Positions 1 through 5,965 of a stretch of 7,891 nucleotides of DNA are shown piece by piece. The stretch comes from Myxococcota bacterium (GTDB taxonomy: Bacteria > Myxococcota > Polyangia > GCA-2747355 > JAKLHH01), in assembly GCA_022710245.1 (NCBI GenBank), contig JAKLHH010000316.1:1-7891 (forward strand). Reading direction: 5' to 3'. Numbering within the stretch: position 1 is the stretch's first letter; every line of letters starts with the position of its first letter. Position numbers and translations under genes: made by a program. The notes beneath the pieces are model-generated. The model was not told the origin of the DNA. It saw nothing but the letters and a program-made list of their open reading frames with translations, and searched no databases.

Positions 1-737
1 CCTGCTTTCAGGCCTGTCTGCTGCAGCCGGGCGAGCAGGGCGCGGCGGGCGCGAGCCGCGGCGTGGAGAGCGCGAGGCGGGCGCTGCTCTCGGTGCTCCC
101 GCCGGGCACCGACGACCCGCTGAGGCTGCGCGTGGGGGCGCAGGTGGCGGTGGTGCTCGCGTCCGACGTGGAGGACGCGGGGCTCGAGGCGCTCTTCCCC
201 GACGGCAGGGTCCCGGACAAGCTCTCGGCCGTGGACCACGCGCGGGTGCGCGGCTACCTGGGGCCGCTGACCGACCTGCTCTCGGGGGTGGCGCGATCCG
301 GGAGCGAGCTCCCGCCGGGCGCGACCGCGGGCGACCTGCGTGGCGCCGCCGCCTACGCGCTGGTGCCCTATCCGATCGACGGGGGTGGGACCACCTGCTC
401 GCGGGCCGAGGGAGTGGCCTATCGCGAGCTCGCCACCGGCCTCGGTGGGCTGTTCGGCAGCCTCTGCGCTGACGAGCTGGAGCTCCCCCTGGAGCTGATC
501 ATCGAGGACGTGGCCGCGCGCGCCAGCGCACGACAGGGGCTGCTCGTGCTGGAGCACCCGGCCGTCTCGGGGAGCCTCACCGCCTCGGCGAACGGCGCCG
601 GCCTCTTTCGCTCGGTGAGCAAGGGCTTCGACTACGCCCGGCCGACCAACTCCCTGCTGCTCTATGATCTGGGCGAGCTGGGCCCGAGCTCGCAGGTGCA
701 GGTGGGCTACCTGGGCTGGCTCACTTCTCGTCCCTGA
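1..737 (+). CDS. vWA-like surface/secreted protein, C-terminal part (partial at left edge)
   Basis: The reading frame is already open at the first complete codon (position 3) and ends at TGA 735-737, giving 244 visible residues. The gene starts left of the window; the GTG at 63 is internal, because the frame upstream of it (CFQACLLQPGEQ...) is coding-like. The visible part resembles the second half of von Willebrand factor A-type proteins common in myxobacteria. A hydrophobic strand followed by an acidic turn (AVVLASDVEDAG) matches the position of the 'vVFVSDEDD' strand of that fold. It is followed by a helical segment and a C-terminal beta-rich part (LTASANGAGLFRS, FDYARPTNSLLLYD). The metal-binding DxSxS motif would lie upstream and cannot be seen. 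Cysteines are scattered, as in exported proteins. The last 17 bases overlap the end of the convergent J-domain gene. The family call rests on pattern memory and is moderately secure; the function is unknown. Confidence 0.72.
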   Translation, partial: CFQACLLQPGEQGAAGASRGVESARRALLSVLPPGTDDPLRLRVGAQVAVVLASDVEDAGLEALFPDGRVPDKLSAVDHARVRGYLGPLTDLLSGVARSGSELPPGATAGDLRGAAAYALVPYPIDGGGTTCSRAEGVAYRELATGLGGLFGSLCADELELPLELIIEDVAARASARQGLLVLEHPAVSGSLTASANGAGLFRSVSKGFDYARPTNSLLLYDLGELGPSSQVQVGYLGWLTSRP

Positions 738-1374
738 GGAAGTCGCGCAGCATCGCCTCGACGTCCGGCGCGAGGGAGGGCTTGGCGTGCGCCTCTGGCT
801 CCTCGGGGGCGGCTGCCTTCGCGGCGGCCGGGCGGCGAAGGCGGGGCAGCGCGTACTGCTTCTGGGGCAGCGCGACCTGGCGCCCGTCGGGCTGCCCGGC
901 GGACGCCTCGCCCTCGGGCTCGCCCCTGGCCGCGTCGTCGTCGGGGCCGTAGAAGCTCGCCTCGTCGGTGATGACGAACGTCAGGCCCTTCGGCGTCTGG
1001 ACCGCCATGATGCGGCCGCCGAGGGTGGCCTGGTTGTCGCCGCGCGCGTTGAGGATCTTCTTGCGGTACGCCGCGCGGCGGCGGTCCTCCTTGAGGAACT
1101 CGTAGGCGGCGTTCATGTAGGCGAAGATCCGCTCCAGCTTCTTCTTGTAGGGGCCGATCTTGCGGTTGAAGTAGCGATCGGGGTGGAAGACCATGCTCCG
1201 CTTGAAGTAGGCCCGCTGCAGCACCGCGCGGTCGGCGTTCAGGTCCACCTCGAGCAGCGTGAAGAGGTCCAGCTGCTCCAGCCTCGAGTCGATGGAGTCG
1301 ATCAGGGCCGCGAGCTCAGGGGCGAGGTCTGGCGCCTCGCCCTGCTCCGTCGACGTGGGCGGCTTGCTCGCCAA
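721..1374 (-). CDS. J-domain (DnaJ-like) co-chaperone protein
   Basis: The product has 217 residues. A J domain spans about residues 36-107: helix I (LDLFTLLEVD), helix II (LQRAYFKRSMVF), the invariant HPD loop at residues 64-66 (HPDRYF), helix III with KKKLERIFAYMNAAYEFL, and a short basic helix IV (RRRAAYRKK). J domains stimulate ATP hydrolysis by Hsp70 proteins through the HPD motif. There is no Gly/Phe region, zinc-finger domain or DnaJ C-terminal client domain, so it is a J-only (class C) protein. The rest is a basic, Pro/Ala-rich tail ending in a predicted amphipathic helix (VEAMLRDFLRDEK). The start is TTG at 1374, preceded by AGGAG (minus strand, 1386-1382) seven bases away; the upstream ATG is out of frame. 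It is transcribed divergently from the Hsp70 fusion gene, which suggests the two are partners. The J-domain call is secure; the partnership is inference. Confidence 0.92.
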   Translation of the reverse strand: MASKPPTSTEQGEAPDLAPELAALIDSIDSRLEQLDLFTLLEVDLNADRAVLQRAYFKRSMVFHPDRYFNRKIGPYKKKLERIFAYMNAAYEFLKEDRRRAAYRKKILNARGDNQATLGGRIMAVQTPKGLTFVITDEASFYGPDDDAARGEPEGEASAGQPDGRQVALPQKQYALPRLRRPAAAKAAAPEEPEAHAKPSLAPDVEAMLRDFLRDEK

Positions 1375-1381
1375 AGCTTTG

Positions 1382-1386
1382 CTCCT
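1382..1386 (-). promoter_or_regulatory. Shine-Dalgarno site deciding the TTG start of the J-domain gene
   Basis: The minus strand reads AGGAG, then seven bases, then TTG at 1374-1372. No in-frame ATG or GTG lies at a usable distance, so this site supports the unusual TTG start. Confidence 0.75.
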
Positions 1387-1403
1387 GATGTGGATGCAGT
1401 ATC

Positions 1404-1433
1404 ATAATACCGTTCGCTGCACCGTATCGACAA
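1404..1433 (-). promoter_or_regulatory. Sigma70-like promoter of the J-domain gene
   Basis: On the minus strand, TTGTCG (+ strand 1428-1433) is followed 18 bases later by TATTAT (+ strand 1404-1409), which matches the -10 consensus at 5 of 6 positions. Transcription would begin near 1397, leaving a leader of about 22 bases that contains the AGGAG. The -10 lies in a short inverted repeat, GTAT-CATA-ATAC (1400-1411). The region is clearly AT-richer than its surroundings. Read by eye, not tested. Confidence 0.5.
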
Positions 1434-1455
1434 CTGGCGAAGAGGCACCTAAGAT
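1427..1455 (+). promoter_or_regulatory. Sigma70-like promoter of the MshEN-Hsp70 gene
   Basis: TCGACA (1427-1432, 5 of 6 to TTGACA) is separated by 17 bases from TAAGAT (1450-1455, 4 of 6 to TATAAT). Transcription would start near 1462, giving a leader of about 50 bases. That leader holds a 6-bp inverted repeat, CCGCTG-CC-CAGCGG (1474-1487), about 14 bases before the ribosome site. The -35 box overlaps the -35 box of the divergent J-domain promoter. Confidence 0.45.
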
Positions 1456-1501
1456 CGGGCTTCCATCCGTTGACCGCTGCCCAGCGGGGCCACGAGTCAG
1501 C

Positions 1502-1507
1502 GGGGAG
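1502..1507 (+). promoter_or_regulatory. Shine-Dalgarno site deciding the ATG start at 1513
   Basis: GGGGAG lies five bases before ATG 1513. An in-frame GTG at 1507 would overlap this site and would have no ribosome site of its own, so ATG 1513 is preferred. Confidence 0.65.
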
Positions 1508-1512
1508 TGTGG

Positions 1513-4218
1513 ATGCAGCCGACGAAGAAGAAGAAGCGCCTGGGCGAGATGCTGGTCGAGGCGGGGGTCATCGACAGACTTCAGCTGCGCTCGGCGCTCA
1601 TCCAGCAGGAGCAGTGGGGCAAGCCGCTCGGCCGCACTCTGGTCGAGATGCGCCTGGTGACCGAGGACCAGCTGGTCCGGACGCTGAGCGAGCAGCTCCA
1701 CCTCCCGACCATCGACCTGGGCGCGGTCACCTTCGCCCCCGAGGCGCTGGCGTTCCTCCCCGAGGCGTTCTGCCGCGAGCACGAGTGCCTCCCCTTCGCG
1801 TACGACACCAAGAACCGGTTCCTCGACATCGCCATGTCCGATGTCCAGAACCAGCTCCTCTACGACACGCTCCGCGTGCGCACCCGCTGCAACGTGCGCC
1901 CGTTCCTGGCTGGCCCTGACGCGATCCGTGACGCGATCGAGCGCGCCTTTGGCCAGAACCTGATGGAGATGGAGCTGCAGTTCCAGCTCAGCGAGAACCT
2001 CTTCGACTTCGGCCTCGACGATCCCGTGCAGGAGGAGCTGCGGCACGTGGACCCGGCGGTGCGCCCGACGACGGGCTTGCAGGAGGTCATCCCCTCGGCG
2101 GCCGCGGCGGCGGTAGCGGCAGCAACATCCCAGACGCCGTCGCGGTCGATCCCCAACGTGGCCGGCCCCTTCTCCGCGCCGCCGAACGGGGGCACCCAGG
2201 GGCCCGCGCCAAACACGACGGGCCCCTTCGCCGCGGTCCCCCAGGCTGCGCCCGGCCCCTACGGCGGCTATGCGCCGCAGCCCTTCATGCCGCAGCCGGG
2301 CTTCCCTCAGGCGCCGCTGCAGCAGCACCCGAGCTACCCCGGCATCCCGGTGGACGCGCTGGCGCAGTCCTTCCCCGCCTATCCGACGCCGATTCCGCAG
2401 CCCGCGGGCATCACGCCCGTGGGGCTGGGCGAGCTGGTGATGCGGCAGCAGATGCTCGAGGAGCGTCTCGCCAACGCCACCGCCCGGATCCAGCAGCACG
2501 AGGTCTTCCTGCAGCGCCTCCTCGGGGACCTGCGGGGGCTCTTCGGGCAGCTGGCCCAGATGAACCTGATCGACGCTCAGCCTGACCACCCGCTCTTGCC
2601 GCATCCAGGGCGAGGCAAGCAGCCGGCGCCGACACCCGTGCCGGTGCCAGAGCTGGAGGCCGTGCCCGAGCTCGAGCCCGTGCCCATCCTCGTCCCGGTC
2701 CAGCCCGCGGAGCTGCTCGAGCTGCCGCTGCCTCCGCCCGCGAGACCGTCACCGTCGGCGTTGCCGCCGCCCCCCGCCGGGATGTCACTCCCCCCGCCGG
2801 GGCCGTCTCGCTCGCGCTCCGCGCCGCACGCCGCCGCGCCCGTCGAGCAGCCCCGTCCGCGGAGCGTCACGCCGGCCCGCGTCGAGGCGCAACCCGAGCC
2901 GCCCCGCCGCCCCGCGCGCGAGCCCGCGCTGGCCGCGCCTCGCACCGAGGGCGCACCAGCGCCGCTGGTGACTGCTCCGCGGCGGCCGGTCTCGAGGGAG
3001 ATCCGTCCCGCGGCGCCGCGGCTGCCCACGGGCGCCGAGGCCGAGCTCCCGCTCCTCGAGCTCCCCGCCGACACGCCGACCGCGGTGGCGATGGACCTCG
3101 GCACCACGCGTTCCAGCGTGGCGACGGTGGTCAACGGGCGCGTGTCGGTGCTCAAGCTCCCCGGCGGCGACTGGGACATCCCCTCGGTCGTCGGCTTCCG
3201 CGCCGACGGGCAGGTCGTGCTCGGCAAGAACGCGCGGCGGATGCTCTCGACCGACGTGGAGAACGTCATCGCGTCGCCCAAGCGGCTCCTCGGTCGCCGC
3301 TTCGACGAGCCGGCGCTGGGCCCCTACCTGGCGCAGCTCGGGATGAAGGCGACGGCCGGCAGGCAGAACGACATCGTCCTCCACTCGCGAGGGCGGCAGC
3401 TCAGCGTCACCGAGGCCTGCGCGCACCTCCTCAAGCTCCTGCGGCTGGTCGGCGAGCGCACCCTCGGCCGCCCGGTCCATGACGTGATCCTCACCGTCCC
3501 CGCGACCTCCGGCGAACGCCAGCTGCGCGCGCTCTCGGCGGCCGCGGCGACGGCGGAGCTGCGCGTGGTCGAGTTCCTGCACGAGCCGGTCGCGGCCGCG
3601 ATGGCCTGCATGTTCGACGAGGCCTGCGACGGCCGCGTGGCGGTCTACGACTTCGGCGGCGGCACCTTCGACTTCTCCGTGGTCGAGCTGGGCGCGGAGG
3701 CGATGCAGGTCGTCGCGACCTCCGGCGACAGCTGGCTGGGCGGCGACGACTTCGACTCGGCGCTGGCCGCCGCGGCGGCGAACGCCTGCTGGCAGCAGCA
3801 CAAGGTGGAGCTGCGCAACCAGGCGCACCACTGGCAGGCGCTCCTCGTCGCCTGCGAGAGCGCCAAGCGCGCGCTCAGCCAGCTGGAGGAGGCGGTGGTG
3901 CGGCTGCCCGGCGCCATCCGCAAGGGCGATACCGAGGCCGCGTTCGAGTGGACCGTCACGCGCAAGAAGTTCGCCGAGCTGACCCGCGGCATCGTCGAGC
4001 GGTCGCTGGAGAGCTGCCAGGAGGCGCTGACGGTGGCGAAGATGCGGCCGCAGGACCTGAACGCCATCTACCTCTCGGGCGGCACGAGCTACATCCCCTC
4101 GGTGCAGGAGGCGGTCGCGGCCTTCTTCAACAAGCCTCCGCGGGTCGTCATCCCGCCGGAGCGCATGGTCGTCGTCGGCGCCGCGGTCCACGGCGCGCTG
4201 ATGCCGTCGGGGGACTGA
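1513..4218 (+). CDS. MshEN (GspE/PilB N-terminal) domain fused to an Hsp70 ATPase domain lacking the substrate-binding domain
   Basis: The product has 901 residues. Residues 9-32 form a complete MshEN motif (RLGEMLVEAGVID...LIQQ). A second copy at 38-61 (PLGRTLVEMRLV...SEQ) has lost the leading Arg and central Gly. The second half of the GspE-N fold runs to about residue 146. Then comes a disordered Ala/Pro/Gln linker (about 170-300), a predicted coiled coil (about 303-350) and a second Pro-rich linker (about 355-515). An Hsp70-type nucleotide-binding domain fills about 522-899. It has phosphate loop 1 (MDLGTTRSS, D528), catalytic Lys590 (PKRLLGRRF), Glu691 (HEPVAAAMA), phosphate loop 2 (DFGGGTFDFS; D713, T718, D720), LGGDDFD (742-748) and the adenosine motif LSGGTSYIP (854-862). 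It stops just before the place of the hydrophobic interdomain linker, so there is no client-binding domain. No signal peptide or membrane segment is visible; it is probably cytoplasmic. The domain calls are secure; the role is unknown. Confidence 0.93.
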   Translation: MQPTKKKKRLGEMLVEAGVIDRLQLRSALIQQEQWGKPLGRTLVEMRLVTEDQLVRTLSEQLHLPTIDLGAVTFAPEALAFLPEAFCREHECLPFAYDTKNRFLDIAMSDVQNQLLYDTLRVRTRCNVRPFLAGPDAIRDAIERAFGQNLMEMELQFQLSENLFDFGLDDPVQEELRHVDPAVRPTTGLQEVIPSAAAAAVAAATSQTPSRSIPNVAGPFSAPPNGGTQGPAPNTTGPFAAVPQAAPGPYGGYAPQPFMPQPGFPQAPLQQHPSYPGIPVDALAQSFPAYPTPIPQPAGITPVGLGELVMRQQMLEERLANATARIQQHEVFLQRLLGDLRGLFGQLAQMNLIDAQPDHPLLPHPGRGKQPAPTPVPVPELEAVPELEPVPILVPVQPAELLELPLPPPARPSPSALPPPPAGMSLPPPGPSRSRSAPHAAAPVEQPRPRSVTPARVEAQPEPPRRPAREPALAAPRTEGAPAPLVTAPRRPVSREIRPAAPRLPTGAEAELPLLELPADTPTAVAMDLGTTRSSVATVVNGRVSVLKLPGGDWDIPSVVGFRADGQVVLGKNARRMLSTDVENVIASPKRLLGRRFDEPALGPYLAQLGMKATAGRQNDIVLHSRGRQLSVTEACAHLLKLLRLVGERTLGRPVHDVILTVPATSGERQLRALSAAAATAELRVVEFLHEPVAAAMACMFDEACDGRVAVYDFGGGTFDFSVVELGAEAMQVVATSGDSWLGGDDFDSALAAAAANACWQQHKVELRNQAHHWQALLVACESAKRALSQLEEAVVRLPGAIRKGDTEAAFEWTVTRKKFAELTRGIVERSLESCQEALTVAKMRPQDLNAIYLSGGTSYIPSVQEAVAAFFNKPPRVVIPPERMVVVGAAVHGALMPSGD

Positions 4219-4242
4219 GTTACCTCGGCCTCCTCGCCCCCC

Positions 4243-4328
4243 GGGCCTCCGGACCTCCGGACCTCCGGACCCTTCCGGGCCTCCGGCCTCCGGACCCTTC
4301 CGGGCCTCCGGACGTTCCGGGCCTCCGC
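4243..4328. repeat. TCCGG-rich tandem repeat tract between convergent genes
   Basis: Nine TCCGG motifs start at 4248, 4256, 4264, 4274, 4282, 4289, 4299, 4307 and 4316, with a degenerate tenth (TCCGC) at 4324. Spacing is 7-10 bases. Longer units recur: CCTCCGGA three times in tandem at the left, then three copies of TTCCGGGCCTCCG. The tract fills almost all of the gap between the Hsp70 fusion stop (4218) and the stop of the minus-strand lipoprotein gene (4328-4330). Because TCCGGA is self-complementary and CCGG recurs, many alternative hairpins can form on either strand, so it may act as a bidirectional terminator. No T-run follows. The terminator role is inference. Confidence 0.85.
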
Positions 4329-5557
4329 TACCTCCGAGCTCCTCTGCTCGCGCGCGCGGCGCGCAGGCGTGCGATCCATGGAGCCAGCGCCGGGCGAGGA
4401 ATCCCAGCCTCGTCGTAGAGGCCGGTGTCGCGCCAGGGCAGCGAGGCGTCGCTGCGGCCCAGCGTGACCCAGAGGGCGTCGTAGTCGCGGATGGTGAAGT
4501 AAACGACGAAGGGCGCGCCGTGGGCCTCCGCCGCGGCGAGCAGGCGGGAGACGAAGGCCTCCTGCTTCCCCGGCGCCCCCTTGATGGTCACCCTCGCGCC
4601 TCGCACGGTGATCGACCACTCCTGAGCGGGGTACGAGCACTCGGTGATCGCGATCGGCTTGCTCGCGAGCGCGAAGACCTGATCGAAGAGGTCCGCCGGG
4701 AGGAGGTCGGCGCCGTGGAGGCTCAGCGCGGGGTGCAGCGAGACGCCGAGCTGGTCGACGTACGGCACGAGCTCCCTGAGCGCGCGGCGCTGCGCCGCGT
4801 GGTCGTCGGAGGAGTACCCGTCGAGGAGCGGGTTCACGTCGAGCGAGGCGAGGATGATCAGGGCAGGGTGGCTCCGCTTCAGCTCCCGGTAGACGTGTCG
4901 GTGCAGCTCCAGGTAGCGAGGCCAGAGCGCCGGCCGGTTCCGCAGCAGCAGGTTCACCTCGACGCCGACGGCCAGGTACGCCGGGTGAAAGAGCTCGACC
5001 ATGCGGCGGAGGTAGGCGAGGTAGGCGGCCTTGACCTCCGGGCTGTCGAGCTCGCGGGTCGCCCACGCCGCGGGGAGCGGTGAGTTGATCGCGGCGTCTC
5101 GGTAGAGCGCGAGCCCATCCCGCGCCGTGTTGATCGGGCTCAGCGAGAGGAACACCACCTTGCCAGCGCCGGTGGCGGCGCGCCGCTCGTCGAGCGAGCG
5201 CTGGTAGCCGGGGGCGAAGGGCTCGCCGGCGAGGGCCTCCGGCCAGGGCACGCCCTCCTCGAGGTGGTGCGAGACGAGGTCCCCGGCTTCGTTGATCGCG
5301 CGGTAGGTCCAGGCGATCGCCTCCTGGGTCGCGGCGTAGGGCCAGGGAGTGAACCCGAGGAGCGGTGCACGACCGTGCGACGGCGTGCTCACGGCGCGGG
5401 CGTGCTGCTGGGCGTCCGGCGTGGCCAGGGAATGCGCCGGGCGCGCGGTCTGCCCGGCGTCGCGCACGGCCGGTCGCTGCTGCCTGCACGCGGAGGCGAG
5501 CGCGATCCATGCCAGCGCGAGGCCGACCAGCGAGGCGATGCAGCGCCGGTTCGTCAC
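4328..5557 (-). CDS. Predicted lipoprotein with a TIM-barrel glycoside-hydrolase-like domain
   Basis: The product has 409 residues from GTG 5557. The N-terminus VTNRRC is followed by a hydrophobic stretch (ASLVGLALAWIALASAC), and Cys24 is a likely lipidation site, although Ala at -3 is not the best lipobox residue. A Pro/Ala-rich spacer runs to about residue 64, and the domain fills about 66-400. Strand-like hydrophobic segments alternate with helices (KVVFLSLSPIN, YLAVGVEVNLLL, LIILASLDVN, LGVSLHPAL, IAITECSYP, APFVVYFTI). Glu200 (GVEVN) and Glu306 (AITE) sit where clan GH-A enzymes carry the acid/base and the nucleophile, so a retaining glycosidase is plausible. The specific GH family is not recognised and the substrate is unknown. 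The start lies seven bases after the YciI-like stop, suggesting one operon; its ribosome site is weak. The frame can be extended upstream to 5713, but that stretch lacks a signal peptide and overlaps the YciI gene. Confidence 0.82.
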   Translation of the reverse strand: MTNRRCIASLVGLALAWIALASACRQQRPAVRDAGQTARPAHSLATPDAQQHARAVSTPSHGRAPLLGFTPWPYAATQEAIAWTYRAINEAGDLVSHHLEEGVPWPEALAGEPFAPGYQRSLDERRAATGAGKVVFLSLSPINTARDGLALYRDAAINSPLPAAWATRELDSPEVKAAYLAYLRRMVELFHPAYLAVGVEVNLLLRNRPALWPRYLELHRHVYRELKRSHPALIILASLDVNPLLDGYSSDDHAAQRRALRELVPYVDQLGVSLHPALSLHGADLLPADLFDQVFALASKPIAITECSYPAQEWSITVRGARVTIKGAPGKQEAFVSRLLAAAEAHGAPFVVYFTIRDYDALWVTLGRSDASLPWRDTGLYDEAGIPRPALAPWIARLRAARASRGARR

Positions 5558-5564
5558 TGGCGAC

Positions 5565-5849
5565 TCAACCCAGGTAGTTGTTGTTCCGTTCGGCGCGCTC
5601 GAGCTCGCGCAGGCGGTAGGTCTTGAAGCCCTGCGCGACGAAGGGGTCGCCGTCGGCGAGCGCGCGAGCGGCCTCGTCGTCGGCCGCGCGCACGCAGACC
5701 ATGCCTCCCTCACCGTCCTTGAAGGGCCCGCAGAGGACGAGCGCCCCGCGGTCGTCGAGCGCGCGCAGGTGCTCGATGTGCGCCGCGACGGCCGGGCGGG
5801 TCAGTGGCTGGCGGTTCTCGAAGAAGTAGATGAAGGTGCGGTCGCCCAT
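5565..5849 (-). CDS. YciI-family protein
   Basis: The product has 94 residues, the usual length of the YciI family (small ferredoxin-like alpha/beta proteins, often dimeric, function mostly unassigned). The family pattern is clear: a first strand (RTFIYFFENR), a helix with conserved histidines (VAAHIEHLRAL; H24, H27), G-A-L-V-L-C-G-P-F at 35-43, an EGGMVCVRA strand at 48-55, a helix rich in Ala (DDEAARALA), then the DPF motif at 68-70 followed by VAQGFKTYRLREL. The ATG at 5849 is preceded by a near-perfect AAGGAGG (minus strand, 5860-5854) with a four-base gap. The gene is followed after seven bases by the glycosidase-like lipoprotein gene and is probably cotranscribed with it; nothing links the two functions directly. 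Confidence 0.9.
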   Translation of the reverse strand: MGDRTFIYFFENRQPLTRPAVAAHIEHLRALDDRGALVLCGPFKDGEGGMVCVRAADDEAARALADGDPFVAQGFKTYRLRELERAERNNNYLG

Positions 5850-5888
5850 GATCCCTCCTTGACGCCGAGGGTGGCACAGGTCGGGGCC

Positions 5889-5916
5889 GTGGCACCAGCA
5901 GGGACATCCCTGCCAC
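5889..5916. repeat. Compound inverted repeat (REP-like hairpin) upstream of the transposase gene
   Basis: Two nested and mutually exclusive stems are present. The inner one is GCAGGG (5898-5903), loop ACAT, CCCTGC (5908-5913). The outer one is GTGGCA (5889-5894) with TGCCAC (5911-5916). They share 5911-5913. GTGGCAC also occurs as a direct copy 18 bases earlier (5871-5877). The element lies between the divergent YciI and transposase genes, so it could be an operator, or a REP-type hairpin with a GTGG foot of the kind RAYT transposases recognise. Neither role is shown. Confidence 0.6.
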
Positions 5917-5965
5917 TTTGATACTGGGGGGCGCCCGTGTGACGAGGTCGAGCTCCACTTCGGGC

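Noticed and set aside
664..1407. Long plus-strand open frame (247 codons) opposite the J-domain gene
   Set aside because: It is the complementary shadow of the J-domain gene; the product is Arg/Leu/Val-rich with no motif, while the minus strand holds a complete J domain with HPD.
1507..1515. GTG 1507 as the start of the Hsp70 fusion
   Set aside because: It would overlap the only good ribosome site (1502-1507), whereas ATG 1513 has ideal spacing.
1402..2604. 400-codon minus-strand frame opposite the start of the Hsp70 fusion
   Set aside because: It is a high-GC antisense artefact; the plus strand carries clear MshEN motifs, and the frame would swallow the divergent promoter region.
2785..4191. 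468-codon minus-strand frame opposite the Hsp70 ATPase domain
   Set aside because: Arg/Gly/His-rich with no domain; the plus strand carries conserved Hsp70 motifs throughout.
4243..4328. CRISPR array
   Set aside because: Units are 7-10 bp with no unique spacers; this is a simple tandem repeat.
4089..5510. 473-codon minus-strand frame overlapping the lipoprotein gene in another frame
   Set aside because: The product is Arg/Pro/Ala-rich and reads through the TCCGG repeat tract; the other frame gives a signal peptide and a folded-protein pattern.
5558..5713. Longer start (ATG 5713) for the glycosidase-like lipoprotein
   Set aside because: The extra residues are low-complexity, overlap the YciI gene and would bury the signal peptide.
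5871..5910. Possible sigma54 promoter because of TGGCAC
   Set aside because: Neither copy has GC at the correct 10-base distance from GG, and no TTGC follows.
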